The notes under the pieces were generated by a model. It was not told where the DNA came from and did not search any database. It saw only the letters and a list, made by a program, of their open reading frames with translations. From contig NC_065552.1 in the NCBI RefSeq assembly GCF_022605725.1, positions 22,276,785 to 22,340,784 of the forward strand: a stretch of 64,000 bases of DNA. Direction: 5' to 3'. This stretch comes from Anthonomus grandis grandis (Eukaryota > Arthropoda > Insecta > Coleoptera > Curculionidae). Positions 11,621 through 23,097 of this stretch are shown one piece after another (the stretch's first letter is position 1; every line of letters begins with the position of its first letter). The translations under genes were made by a program, and so were the position numbers.

Positions 11621-12900
11621 CATTTGGATAACTTCCTTTGATTAAGAAAAAACCTGCTTTCTAGAATCTTCTCCTATAGAAGAAAATCGATTTTAAATTT
11701 ACCTTCGGTTGACTTATTCAAACTTAAAAATGGCGCAAATGATCCTGACTCGGGTGCCATAAAAATAAAACAAAAGACCTCCCTCTCTAACCCTTTGCAT
11801 AGACACGCGTGCGGTGGGTTGGGGAGGACGGAGACAAAATATAAACCAAATGGGGGGTGATTTTGCATTTACTTAAACGGTATCATATCGGTAAATGCTG
11901 GAGGGGTTGGATGTAGCGCCGGCATAAGTAAATGAAGTTCTAAATCACAATTTGACAAGGCATAGCAGCAGGCCATTAAAATCGGCGATGTCACCTGATT
12001 GCCCTGCCTATATTCGCATAGTATAGGTACAAGATATACATTCGATAGAAATCTATTTTAATGATGAGGGACGGATTATTGTCGTATATTGAAAACAGAG
12101 GTCCTAAAAATTTTATAAAGGTTAGTTGGTGATAGATGGGTAACTGAAAGTCCAAATATGATATGACCATTAAGTTTAATTATAACATTTTCTTTTAATT
12201 ATTTGAACAAAAAACATTTGCGTGACATTTTCCAAGAAAAAAAACAAAAAAAAATTCCTATTTTTCATCTTGATACTGTCAAAGGCTTTACAAAAATCTA
12301 AATATTTTAAAAGAACATCTTCTTAATATTAGTTTTAGATAAAAACTGAGAACTTGTTGCACCAATAAGGTCCTTTTTTGCTTCCTTGTAAATATAGTCA
12401 TTAGAAGTTATAAAATTGAAAATTTATGTAACAATTTTATTGATTTTAGCTTTATATAAAGGCTGATGACTTTCTTTACTTTATATGTTTTTTCCATAAA
12501 AACTATATTCTCGGTATATAGGAAATGAGATAACGAATTAAGTTTTATTATGATTGGGTGCATTTCATTATCATTGCGATTGTTAATTTAGTCTCACTAG
12601 TTATACAGATCGTGTTTTCGTTCGTTACTTATAGGAAACCGCATAGAGGCGAAATTTTGCAACGTCGCACGTGTACGAGTGCCTGCGACAGAGCACCGCC
12701 CCGGCCGGCCCGAGGACGGCCGACGGGATTAGTAAACATCTGACTTTCGTGGGACAAAATGTCCCAAAATATTACGCGAAAATCCAGGCATTTTTAAAAT
12801 ATTTATTCTAATGCGGGTTTTACAGACATGACAATGTGTAAAACCCGCATAGAATTGTAATCTTAAAATGTTTAATATGCTGTGTTTTGCATAATGAAAA
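11621..12900. other. No gene recognised; GC-rich patch and small hairpin
   Basis: Mostly AT-rich. A patch at about 12655-12730 is strikingly GC-rich for this window, with clustered CCGGCC and CGACGG. A perfect 13-base inverted repeat (ATGCGGGTTTTAC at 12811-12823 with its complement at 12838-12850) sits next to the mariner remnant and may mark a transposon end. No coding signal was found. Confidence 0.4.
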
Positions 12901-12913
12901 TTAAAGCGTTATT

Positions 12914-13450
12914 CTAATAAAATATCACGTTAGTATATACGGCGTTTAAAGTGTGTGTAATAAAAAATGGCCCTTTAACATTGTCGCCCAAAATACTTGC
13001 CCAGACATTCAATTTCTGAGGATACTGGGTACGAAACTGAAAACTTCTGTGCTCGTTTTCCTGAGACCAATAACGAACAATGGAAGGATTGTGTTTGCCA
13101 TGTAATGGAAAAGAAGATTCATCAGAAAACAAAATATTTTTTAAAAAATATTCGTTTTCATTTGCCTTTTCCATCATGGTTTCTCAAAATTCCATCTTCG
13201 CCACTGGTCTTCAGGAAATATTTCCTGAGTTTTTGAATACTTAAAACATTTGTACCCATATTTTTTCCAGATACGAGCAACAGTTTTATTGCTCATTCCC
13301 AGTTCCTCTCCAACACTTCTAGTGAACCGTGTCGAATCAAGTTCTAGGGTACTGCAAACCATTTCTTCCCGCCGTTCTATATCCTGAACCACTTCAACAG
13401 GTGGTTCTTGACGTTTTGTGTGGCATTTTTAACAGTCTTGAAGACAAAAA
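12914..13450 (-). pseudogene. mariner/Tc1-type transposase remnant
   Basis: Two pieces in different frames. 13174-13450 carries the N-terminal DNA-binding region (TRSVGEELGMSNKTVARIWK is a helix-turn-helix). 12914-13177 carries the start of the catalytic core: ILFSDESSFPLHG with the first Asp, then YWSQENEH, PQKLNVWASILGDNVKGPFF. The remaining core, with the second and third Asp, is absent beyond 12914. A frameshift at about 13175-13190 separates the pieces. This is the same broad group as the elements at 15.8, 24-32, 33 and 52 kb but a distinct lineage. Confidence 0.8.
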
Positions 13451-13516
13451 GATGTCTTAAAATTTGTAACCATATTTAAAACCGTTTTGCACAAGGAATC
13501 GGTCTATTCTCAAATG

Positions 13517-13555
13517 CAACACCGCTTGCCTGCAAACCGCAACCAAGCGGTGTTG
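13517..13555. repeat. 12 bp inverted repeat (hairpin)
   Basis: CAACACCGCTTG at 13517-13528 is followed by its exact complement at 13544-13555 with a 15-base loop. It lies upstream of the transposase remnant and may be part of a lost transposon end. No role is assigned. Confidence 0.4.
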
Positions 13556-13929
13556 CCATTATTTTGGGTAATACGTAGCTCACGATAACACGATCTGTAT
13601 AGCGCTTTTTAATAACTTTAACCTAGTTTTAATTTTTTCTTCCTTCCAACTTGTACTTCGCTCTCACAATCCACCTCTGTAGCCATGCTTCCTGTTCGAT
13701 CTTAAGATCTACTGACTCTGGATAAATTCATCTAAATTTATCAATGATGAATCTGTTAGGAAAATTAACAATTCATTAGTCAATTAACTCTGCTACTGAT
13801 TATTTTAATTATGAGTAAATTTATGGCAAACATTGTATACAATATACATATAAATTTTGGTAACTTTAATAAATAAATATATAAGGAAATATAAAGCACA
13901 AATTATGATAATGTGATTGTCGAGTTTTT

Positions 13930-14840
13930 TAACTATTGAACTGCGTCAGTTTCTTCAATCCTCCGGGACATTTTTGGATGTATACAGTTCTCTTGCAAAC
14001 GGGTAATCTTTCATGGCCAGTGCAAAATCTGTTAAGAGTTGTCCATAGCTTATGGGGGAAGAAGAAACTGTTTACTCGCGGAGTTAAGTCAATAATGACG
14101 TTGGAGATCGCAGGTGTTTGGATTTAAAACTCTTGCCATTTTGCACCAACGTTGTATGACAAGACTAGTTAAGGAGGTTTCCTTGATTTAAACCTGGCTT
14201 TAGGCATATTTGTAGCTGGTTCTAGAATAGTGAATGTCAGATTGTTTGGCACTTTTAGAACTCCTTAGCAACAGCCGCCTCTCGTCTAATTAAAGGAAGT
14301 GTAATATTAGTCGCTGTATGCAGCCAAGGTAATGGTTTTGATTTTACCATTTTGCTAATGATTTTCATAGCCTGATTTATTTTTGTATCAACTTTTTAAG
14401 TATGGGCACTATTCTTCCAAGGAGCACAATATTCAGCAGTAGAATACTCTAGCACCAGTGTAGCAATTCGTAATGTGTTGGCATTTGCTGCCTATTCCGT
14501 ATCTACCAGTTTTCTGATAATGTCCACCCTCGTGTTTATTGGAAGCATTATCTAGGTATTTTTTTAACGTGTCCTGTCTAAAGTGACACCAAGACATTTT
14601 GAGTTGGGGTTGTACTCTAGTTCCTTATTCATCAAATAGTATATTTAACTTACGATGAGCTTCACAGTTATTCAGGTGGTAGGCTAGATTGATTCAAGCT
14701 TTTGTTTTTGAAGAAGTTGGTTTTAGTCTCCAGTTTCATAAATAACTTTCATCGTGTTTAATCAGCGGTTTTAGCATCCTCAGATTCGTCCAGGCTTCTT
14801 ACTTGGTATGCCAGAGCCAAGTCACCGTCGATGTCTTACA
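13930..14840 (-). pseudogene. Jockey-like RT remnant, third family
   Basis: Decoded on the minus strand across frames: DGDLALAYQVRSLDESED near 14780-14830 (post-YADD region), YSTAEYCAPW-x-NSAHT near 14400-14450, PLPWL plus REAAVA near 14290-14350, and LNRFCTGHERLPVCKR near 13990-14040. STAEYCAPVW and LNRFRTGHGRC are marks of a jockey/BS-type RT and the small Cys-containing tail found in a group of insect non-LTR elements. Stops and frameshifts are frequent. This lineage differs from copies A-D. Confidence 0.7.
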
Positions 14841-15785
14841 TTCGTAGCTAGCAGCCTCTTCTGCTGATCTATTTCTGCATGTATTTTTCTATTAAATGAC
14901 TACACTTTATGGCCTCATAAATCTACACGTAAAGAGATCCTTTAGAGAGAGTGGAAGTAGACTCCTTTCTTTTATTAGTGCTTGTACTGCTACGTTGCCT
15001 AATTTTAAAGTTTTGGTGTTTGATTTTGAGGAAACTGAATTCATAAATCATTATTTTACTAAAATTTTTATCCTCAAGATATTTTCAATATCCGATTAAT
15101 AGGCAATAGATGGCACTGACGCCCAAAAAGAAATTCGCATTACATCATCAATTTTATATCAGGATCATGTAGAGATAGATGCATAGAAGACCAATAAGAG
15201 TTGAGTAAAATGTAGTTTTTTAAGAGCGAAATTCTCAACAAAACTTTTGACAATTCCTGTTTAGTGAACTAACTTGATTATCTCTCTAAATGAAACCACA
15301 GTAAAGCCACCGATTCATTAATATACATATTGCATGTCTAAGGATGACAATTCCGTAGACAAGAACCGGCGAAGACTAAATCAGAAATGAAATTACCTAC
15401 TTAACTTGCCATTATTATTATTATTTGACGTTTAATGCAAAGCGATTTTCATTTCTACGACGATGCGAAAAGCTAATAAGAAAATAAAACGACTGTCATT
15501 TAAAATTGAATGCTTATTATTAATAGAAGGGGATAAAGAAAAGTTATGGTATGGAAGGAGGGATTATAGTAGGGAAAACAAAACGAAACAAAATGAAAAT
15601 GAGAGTGAAAGATCACGCAAGTAATCTAAAGACATTTAAAGTTAAGACTATTAGAAGTAAATTAAAATTACCATATACAATATGGGGGCACTCTCTCAAG
15701 CCAAATAGTATATTTGAAAATTCTAACTCTATCTATGTTTTTACTCAAAATCATAGTTTCTTTTCTTTATTTAAGGCTCAATAAA
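14841..15785. other. No gene recognised
   Basis: AT-rich. An open frame at 15551-15784 (+, 77 codons, basic) has no recognisable domain and I do not call it a gene. Confidence 0.4.
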
Positions 15786-15789
15786 TGTA

Positions 15790-17065
15790 TACCGGGTGGT
15801 GAATCTCCAAGCTGGCTATAGGATATCCCAAATAAATTATGATACTTTTAAATATTGGCTCCCCAGTCTACTTTAGAGAAAAACTGTATAGCCTTTTTTA
15901 AAGGCGCGACTAAGATAATGCCAATAGCAATTTTCATTATTTTCTAATAAGCGATTTAGAATTAATTTTTAAAAAACTAAAATATGAAACCATTACCTAA
16001 ATTGTGATCTAATTTTGAATGGTCAGTTTGGATAACTATGATTAAGTGTTACTTAATTTTTTCTTCTTACCAACTTGTATAGACAACTGGCAGACTACTG
16101 ACAACTAGGCTTATGGGCATTAGTTTTCAAAAAGTCTCCAAAATGTTCTTTGTGAATTTCTCTGATAGGCGTTTTCTAAGTATAACAATAAAGATGACAG
16201 AGCTTGAGAAAATAATTCAGATTTTAAAATGTTACTTCATGTTGAAGAAAATAAAGGAATTAGCAGCAGACCTCTTGAAGAAGTTGTGGGAAAAGATGAT
16301 GTTACCGTATTGCGTACACTAAAAAATACAAATACCATTTCTTTAAATATCAGAAAAATTAGGAACTAAGAGAAGCCAATGAAATTCGAAGAGCAGATTT
16401 CTATTTTCAAAACATGGAATAGGCAAATAACCCCAGGATTTTTTTACAGAGTGTTCGTTTTACGGACGAATGCATCTTTACCTTAAATAATGAGACAAAT
16501 GTTTAAAATCTCTAAAAAAAACGAACAACTATGTTCTAAAGAAGACCCAGCACCCTTAAGATAAATGTTTGGGCGGCTATTTTGGGTCATAAAATTATTC
16601 CAAAACGAGTTTGTCCTGTAGGGTTACAATAAAAGTGTGAGTTATAAATATTTAGATAAGTTGAAAATAGCGATTTTAACGGCATGTAATCAGATAACTG
16701 CATATCAGCTTAGTAATGTAAGAACCGAATTTTACAACCGATTAAGATATTGTTTAACGGTAATTGGAGGACTATTTGAGTATTTGATTATGAAAAATTA
16801 ATAAATGTGTTTAATAAATATTTTGTATTTTTTATTAATCCTTTTTGGTTTGCTTTGTTTTACTTTTGTGTTTGTTTTTTGTATGTAATTAGTTGCATTT
16901 ATTTATAAAATAACTTAATAAGAAGTAAAGAAATTTGGTATGGTGGCTTATCTTACCTGCACTTTTTAAAAAGTCTGCAGTTTTTCTTTAAAATATACAG
17001 GGGAGCCAATATTTAAAAGTATCGTAATTTATATTCTTTTGGCCAGCTTGGCGATGTATCATCCG
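15790..17065 (+). mobile_element. Decayed mariner-like transposon with TIRs
   Basis: Inverted repeats of about 100 bases bound the region. The left arm has CCAAGCTGGC near 15815 and GATACTTTTAAATATTGGCT near 15841. The right arm has their complements near 17000-17050. Inside, on the plus strand, is a broken transposase: an N-terminal part through 16190-16420, then VRFTDECIFTLNNETN near 16450-16500 (first catalytic Asp), then LKINVWAAILGHKII near 16557-16605. The second and third catalytic positions are not recognisable. The size (about 1.28 kb) fits a mariner-type element. Confidence 0.75.
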
Positions 17066-17370
17066 ATATAAATTTATTTGCCAGTGGCAGCTGGTCGATT
17101 AAGTGTTTTCCATACATTTTTCATCAAAAAAACCTAAGAACCTACAAATCAATTTCAAATGGGTCCTTTTAGAGCTGCTTTCCCTAGGGATCTTTAATTC
17201 CTAAACATTTCAGAAAAATCGCCAAGACCAATTTTTAGGAACGGCTTGTACAAAATTAGTTCAAAAAATCGTTCGTTGGCCGATATACAGGGGCCGATAA
17301 AAGAAAATTATGTGACGTATTAACAAGGAGTGGCGAAAAGATGGATCATTTCATAATATGCGAGCAACAG
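17066..17370. repeat. Unit of a ~670 bp low-copy repeat (partial)
   Basis: The block around ACCTAAGAACCTACAAATC (17139) to AACAAGGAGTGGCGAAAAG (17323) recurs with substitutions near 18327-18510, 18997-19100 and 23452-23560. The repeat is not recognised as a known element and has no coding motif I can defend. The left edge touches the mariner end at 17065, so part of the unit may lie beyond that insertion. Confidence 0.6.
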
Positions 17371-17525
17371 ACCAAAATCGGTATTAATATGATTTCTATT
17401 CAACGTCAACAATCGGCTGTTTCACAAAGGTCAATCAATCAAACACATCGAATGTAAATCAAGTAAGAAAAGCAATTTATGAGGCATAATCATGCAAAAT
17501 ATTCAAAATTTGGGGCAAACAAATT

Positions 17526-17612
17526 ATTATTAGCCCTTTTATTTATTATAATATTATAATTATTATTTTTTTATTATTAGCCCTTATATTTATTATTAGC
17601 CCTTTATTATTT
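17526..17612. repeat. Short AT-rich repeat, TTATTAGCCCTT x3
   Basis: The motif TATTATTAGCCCTT occurs three times (near 17526, 17571 and 17590) immediately before the mitochondrial fragment. It may have formed during the insertion or be plain slippage. Confidence 0.5.
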
Positions 17613-17620
17613 TAACCGTA

Positions 17621-17787
17621 CAAGCCCCATACTCATTAGGAGATCCTGACAGTTTTGTAGCAGCAAATTCCCTAGTAACACCAGTTCATATTCAACGAGA
17701 ATGATAATTTTTATTTGCTTACGCAATTATACGAAAAATTCCTAATAAATTAGACGGAGTAATTACCTTAGTTCTTTCTTCCTATGT
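17621..17787 (+). pseudogene. cob: NUMT: nuclear copy of mitochondrial cytochrome b fragment
   Basis: In one frame, about 55 codons read as the C-terminal half of cytochrome b: APYSLGDPDSFVAANSL, VTPVHIQREW, FLFAYAIIRKIPNKLDG, VITLVLSS. The conserved family form is LGDPDN-, TPxHIxPEWYFLFAYAILRSIPNK-GGV. The Trp of PEW is encoded by TGA, correct only in the mitochondrial code. The next Tyr codon is now TAA and the Pro is Arg, so the copy is decayed. It lies inside the 17-19 kb repeat array. This is a transfer of mitochondrial DNA to the nucleus with no expected product. Confidence 0.9.
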
Positions 17788-17806
17788 AATTCACATATTA
17801 CATAGG
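17781..17806. repeat. Perfect 10 bp hairpin at the NUMT edge
   Basis: CCTATGTAAT (17781-17790) and its exact complement (17797-17806) with a 6-base loop mark the point where cytochrome b similarity ends. It could be a fold-back filler made during end joining. Confidence 0.45.
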
Positions 17807-18119
17807 TCAAAAAATTCAGAAATTTACACTTCGCTAAAAGTTACCATAAATCAAGAGGAGACTTTAGAATGGCTTGGTAATGTAATATAATATGGCCAAA
17901 TGTAGCTGTTTTCTGTTTTGTCCAGGCTTTTTAACATAAAGAGGGTGAGATAAACCAGAATGGATCCCCAAGAAGTAGAAACATATTAATTAGTATGCAA
18001 ATCAACAATAATAGCATAAAGCGTCATAAAATAAAAAAACAGAGATATATGTAAGTAAATAACAGAAGTTTTATTGCAAATAAAGAAAAAATAGTGCAAA
18101 AAAATTTTGTTTATATTCC

Positions 18120-18525
18120 TTATAAATTTTTTGGTGCTCTAATGTGCCCTTTTTAAATATTTTTCTTAGCCTAGGTTCGTATGCCTCTGCTTGCAGTCCT
18201 CTTTGGCACCCTTAATTAAGACTTTAGTCCAATAAGATCCTCTTCTAGCACGTGCATCTGCTTTCTCATTTCTTCGCCTAAAGCTGTTTGTTAAGGTTTT
18301 CCAATTTCCTTAGTTCATTTAAGAAATTCTAAGAACCTATACATCGATTCTAAAAAGGACGCTTTCAGGTCTACTTTCCCTCGCGATATTCCGTTCCTGA
18401 AAATTTAAATGAAGCCGCCAACACCAATTTTTAGGAATGTCATGTACAAAATTAATTATATATGGCGATAGAAAAATAACAGGGCATATCAAGGGCTGGC
18501 TAAAAGATGGATATATTAATAATGA
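18120..18525. repeat. Unit of the ~670 bp repeat
   Basis: Carries the landmarks TTTTTCTTAGCCTAGGTTCG (near 18160), CTCTTTGGCACCC (18200), CTAAGAACCTATACATCG (18327) and GGCTGGCTAAAAGATGG (18496). All recur about 670 bases later in the unit at 18640-19098. Confidence 0.65.
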
Positions 18526-18639
18526 TATTAATAAAAATAATAATATTAGTAGTAATCGTCTTTTATTCAAAAAAAAAACAACAGATTGAAAAATATTACA
18601 AATGGAAAAAAATCTTCTTATATTAATAATATAGGAAGC

Positions 18640-19102
18640 ATACGATAAGACAAAGTTTTTTTTCGGCCCTGAGATGTACCTCGTAGCCTAATCTGCCTGT
18701 ATACCTAGCCTGTAAAAGACTTATAGTGCTCACTCTGTTAATTCACTATTAGCCAAACACTTTGCTGTCCAACACCCCCAGGTCTTTTATTGCTGCAGTA
18801 TTTAGTTGTTAACGTCTCTAGTCTGTTATTTTCAAACATTTTTCTAAACTCAGGTGCCTATTTCTCTGCATCTGGTACTCTTTGGCACCCTCAATATAGG
18901 CACTCGTTCAATAAAGGAAGTAGCGAATCGTCTTCTGTTAAGTACTTATATAACATTTACACAGTTGCGGTTTTCCAGTCTCTTTAGTTCAGTCACGACA
19001 TTCTGACAACCTACTCATTGATTTTAAAAAGGGGTCTTTCAGAACTGCTTCCTCTCAGGACGTTCCGTTTCTGAATATTTCAGAAAAATCGCAAGACCAA
19101 TT
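18640..19102. repeat. Unit of the ~670 bp repeat, cut by the 19.1 kb element
   Basis: Landmarks CTCTTTGGCACCCTC (18877) and CAACCTACTCATTGATTTT (19002) match the previous unit. It breaks at the sequence GACCAATT, where the element at 19103 begins. The same unit resumes at 23448 with AATTTTCAGGGAGGGCCTG, matching the uninterrupted form near 17220-17260. Confidence 0.65.
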
Positions 19103-19590
19103 GAACCACCAGATAGAAGAAGGAAATAAACGCCAAAACATGGCGTGTTACATGCAGATTTTGCCCTAAACATGTAACATGTATTGTATTTGTTATGATA
19201 TTGTATTTGTTATGATATGGGCTTAGATTACCATCATAATATATCAGGGTTTGGTGTAAAATATTTAAATCAAGTGGCGCTCTTATTAAAATTTCTCCCA
19301 CTACCTTCTCCACTGTCTAAAAGCTGGCGGCCACCAAATCTATGAATCTTTTAAAACAAAATTTGCTTGTCTGGACTTACTAATTTTTTTTTGTGGTTGG
19401 ATAGTAGGTATAACTCACACGGGTTGGAATAAAATTGGTTTGAACCGAGTTACGCGCTACAGGCGAAACTACTTTTTTATCAGAAGTTGAACTTATGCGC
19501 CGTGCTTTGCGCATCCATAAGCGCTAAGTAGGGAATAAACACTATATAAATAACAGAGATATTGAAGCGTGAAATATGCGAGACTTTTAA

Positions 19591-21112
19591 GGCGCAATTC
19601 ACACAGAACGGGCGTATGGGGGTGGCGTGGGACTGGCGTTGTACACGCATGTGCCACTTGCATGTTCGCTTATGGGGCAATACAGATAGAAATGTCGTGG
19701 CACAGGCACAGAACACAAAGAAGAATTTCAATTTTTGGAAAGAGGAATCCTTGGTCTGTTTTCTGTGGGCACAGGTGTGATAAGTCACGCCACCGTCACG
19801 TCACTTCGACGCCACGAGTGGCCTACACTAGTGGTAAATTCCATATACCAAACAGCGGTTTATATTGCTTCTTTTTGTCTATTTGGTAAAATGCGGGATG
19901 ATTATTTATTTAATACGAGTTCTGTAAAGACGTGCAACAGTATGCAGTTCTATACGACTATAAAAGGTCGGATTACTGCAATAGAAGTACACAAAATCAA
20001 GCATGGGAAAAAATAACAAATAAATTCAGTGAAAATGGTAAGTATGTACGTGTTTATTAACAAAAGAAGTTTAAACTCGTATTTGCATTAGAAATTATAC
20101 TTTTGTTTCAATAACCTGGGTAAGACTGTAAAGACCGCTGGAAAAACATACGAGGAAGCTACTCAAAATATAAAGCTAAATTAAAAACAAAATCAGGACA
20201 AGGAACAAAACGAGTCAAAGAATATTATTTGGCCCCACATCTCTCCTTTTTGGATCATTTCTTAAAGTCTTGTAAGAGCAAAGGCAACGTGGATCAAGAG
20301 TCTGCCGACGCATCATCGAGCCACCACGCAGCTGAAATGAGGTCACAATCTAATGAGTCTAAAGACAACTCCGATGCTGATGTACTCTCACCTTATAACA
20401 TTCTATCCAGTCGTTCCTCTCGGCCATCTGTACCATCTTCCAGTACGTCTATCGATGATCAACCGATAGCAATGAGAGCACCTAAAACACTACTACAGAA
20501 AGATGATTTTAGAAAAAAAAGAAGTTAGCAGCCTCAACCGCTATTAATGAGTTCAACCAGTAAGCTTACCAGTACTTTGAAAAAAAAAGCAACAATTGCT
20601 TGAGATCCAACACAGCATGGAAACGAATGCCACAATCGATCCTCCTAACCCAGAACTGGCGTTTTTAAGTCCATGAATTCTGTTCAGCAGCGGCGTTTCA
20701 AAATTGGAATTTTGAATTTAGCCAAGCAAATACTATCCCTTACTAAACCCTTACTAGTATTTTATAAAACATTCGATAGAAACTTTGAAAACATTCAGGG
20801 TACATATTGAGCTCCCGCATAACATTAAATGAACCACCAGTTTTTTCTTTACCTAACCACAGGGGATGTATTCAGTAACTCCTTTGCCTTTGAATGTAAG
20901 CTAAATTTACAAGGTTCAACATATCTTGATCATCTTCGTCATTGTAACCGAAAGCATTGTAACTTTACTACACAGTCATGTACGTCACAAATAAATAACA
21001 ATAATCATATTGATTTCCTTTCCATGTGAATTGTGCCCGCCACGTCCGCTCCATTCCAGCTCCATGCCAGTCCCACGCCACCGCCATACGCCCGTTCTGT
21101 GTGAATTGCGCC
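19591..21112 (+). mobile_element. PIF/Harbinger-like element, non-autonomous
   Basis: The inverted ends begin GGCGCAATTCACACAGAACG on both sides, and similarity continues inward through GGCGTATGG and GGCGTGGGACTGGC. TAA is duplicated at the edges (19588-19590 and 21113-21115), the usual 3-base TWA target of PIF/Harbinger. The only gene is a MADF/BESS-type DNA-binding protein, the usual companion protein of these elements. No DDE nuclease gene is present, so movement would need a transposase made elsewhere. It is inserted inside the 19103-23447 element. Confidence 0.75.
19914..20740 (+). pseudogene. MADF-BESS DNA-binding protein of the Harbinger element
   Basis: Exon 1 (open from 19914 to 20037) gives the first half of a MADF domain: VQQYAVLYDYKRSDYCNRST, then AWEKITNKFSEN. 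A GTAAGT donor at 20038 and an AG at 20123-20124 define an 87-base intron. Exon 2 begins in phase with DCKDRWKNIRGSYSKYKAKL, the hallmark CK-x-RW-x-LR of MADF, followed by a basic linker and a Ser-rich middle up to a stop at 20526. A BESS-like motif (MNSVQQRRFKIGILNLAKQI, near 20672-20732) follows in another frame, so the C-terminus is frameshifted. A start codon in frame with exon 1 is missing. Such proteins bind the element's ends and import the nuclease. This copy looks dead or nearly so. Confidence 0.7.
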
Positions 21113-21359
21113 TAAGAAGGAAACAAATCTCGGAATTATTTCTTTCTTCAAATTTATGGTTGGATTATTTTGTCACGTGGATTTGTGTCGGGTTAACGGC
21201 GCAGCACATGTTGTATCCTAATAATGAACAATTCAGTTATTGTTGACATTCACAGCGGTCTAGTTCTTGTTTTGTTTATGAGTTAATATTTATATAAAAA
21301 AAATTCTAGTAGTGATAGTAGCAGTAGTGAGGACAGCAACACATTTATTTTAATTATTG

Positions 21360-23097
21360 TTGTTGCAACATCATGAAAAAGAAAACGGGGTGTAAGAAAT
21401 AAACATTTATATAAACACGAGGTACAAAAATTATTACATCGTTTGCACGGCGAAACCTATATTAGTTCAACAACGGGGCGTATTGTTCCGGCAAAATCAA
21501 ATACTGATCCTGAATGTACGTGTTTAAAACCGGGCACACAAAACTTTAGTCCAGAAGAAAAGTAGAGGATTATACAAAGCTTATACAGTGGACGTCCAAA
21601 AAATGAACAAGATACATTTCTTATGGGCCTCATAAACCGGTCGAAAGTTGTTCAAAGACGATCCAAAAAAGAAAATCCCAAAAGGCGTGAGAAAAGTTTA
21701 AGTAATTTTGTCCAAATAAACTCTATGAGAGTTGAGGTTTGCAGGCAAGCTTTTTCGATTGACATCTGTCATTGCCGAAGGAAAGTTACCGGTACATCAC
21801 TGTGGTATTCATTTAAATCGTGGCAATATTTTACCTAACGATATAGTTCTTGCGATCGATCACATTCGATGCGATCGAACACATTCGATCATTTCCCTTA
21901 AAAGAATTACACTACAGCACCAGAATCATTCAATATTTCGATGCTAGCTTTAATGTGAAAATCATGCATAAACTCTTTTGCAAAAAGTATCTGGAACGTG
22001 TAAATACAGTTAAGTACGATTTTTTTAGAAAATACTATAATGATAACCATGACTACAGATTTGGAAGACTTTATGAAGAACTTGAAACTAAAATAAAAAG
22101 TCCAACGTTGAATGAAAACGCCAAGCGTGTAGCAGTTGCAGAAAAAATGGTGCATCTGAGACGAGCTAAAAAGTTTTACATGAAACAGCAAGAAGTGTTG
22201 ACATTATGTGAAGAAAAAGCAAACGTCGGGGCTATTATTTTTGACTACATGCAAAACTTTCCGCTTCCAAAAATACCAGTGCAGGAAATGTTCTATCTCA
22301 GAAAACTATGGCTTTACGTGTTTTGTGTCCACGATTTAAAAACAGTGCAGAGTTTTACAGATATCATGGAGGAGTAGCGAAGAGAGGGCCTGATGAAGTT
22401 TGCAGCCTACTTTGAAAAACAATTCAGCATATGGATCCCGTTATCAAGGAACTTCACGTGTTCAGTGACGCTTGCGGCGGTCAGAACAGGAATAATACCC
22501 TGATACGCTTCATGCTCATGTTGGTTTCAACTGGACGATTCGATTAAATATACCAGTACTTTCCCGTGCATGGATATTCCTTTTTTACAGTGCGATCGAA
22601 ATTTCGGAACAGCAAAAAGACTTATTAGAAGGAAAGATAGGATTTACGTACCAGAGGAGTATAATATAATGATCTCTATTGCTAAGACAAGAGGATTTTC
22701 AGTAACAGAAATCACCTCAGAAGATATATTCGACTTTAAAGATATCTGGCGAAATTATTGCAAAAAAACTAGTAAGTCCGTGGAAAAAAGTTGTACATTT
22801 ATGATTGCTAAATATAAATATTTAGAGTATTGTTCCTTCCATAAAGGCTACGTAACAGCGTCAGAACAAATAGATGAAATGCTGACACATAGGTTTCTTC
22901 TTAAAAAAAATAGGGTGACCTCTGCATTGCCTACTACCAGAGCATACACTGCAAAAAAACTAATTGACTAGAAAAAGATGGAAGACGATCAAAAAATTAT
23001 TCAGTATATTCCAGAAGACAAAAAACAATTTTATGAGAATATCCTTACATGGCCAACTACTACTGCCTCAGATGACACCATTGCGGAAGAAGCATAG
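21360..23097 (+). pseudogene. Transposase-like protein (SD-x-CGGQNRN family) of the 4.3 kb element
   Basis: Read across stops and frame changes. A basic N-terminus is followed by Cys-containing DPECTCLKPGTQNFSPEE (21500-21560). Next come RRSKKENPKRREKS, then DHIR and ERVNTVKYDFFRKYYNDNHD (21850-22060), a helical region AVAEKMVHLRRAKKFYM, then MFYLRKLWLYVFCVHDL (22290-22340). Last come FSDACGGQNRNNTLIRFMLM (22460-22520) and FLQCDRNFGTAKRLIRRKD (22583-22640). The block order matches a large group of uncharacterised insect proteins that I believe are transposon-derived. The Asp residues in FSD and CDRNFG would be candidate catalytic residues. It ends around 23097. There are at least four stops or frameshifts, so it is not functional. 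Confidence 0.65.

Noticed and set aside
19562..20016. Three overlapping plus-strand frames at the Harbinger left end
   Set aside because: They run through the TIR and GC-rich terminal repeat. Only the MADF frame from 19914 has domain support.
21907..22191. Minus-strand frame, Phe/Ser-rich with apparent membrane segments
   Set aside because: It is the antisense of the transposase-like pseudogene. The hydrophobicity comes from A/T-rich complement codons.
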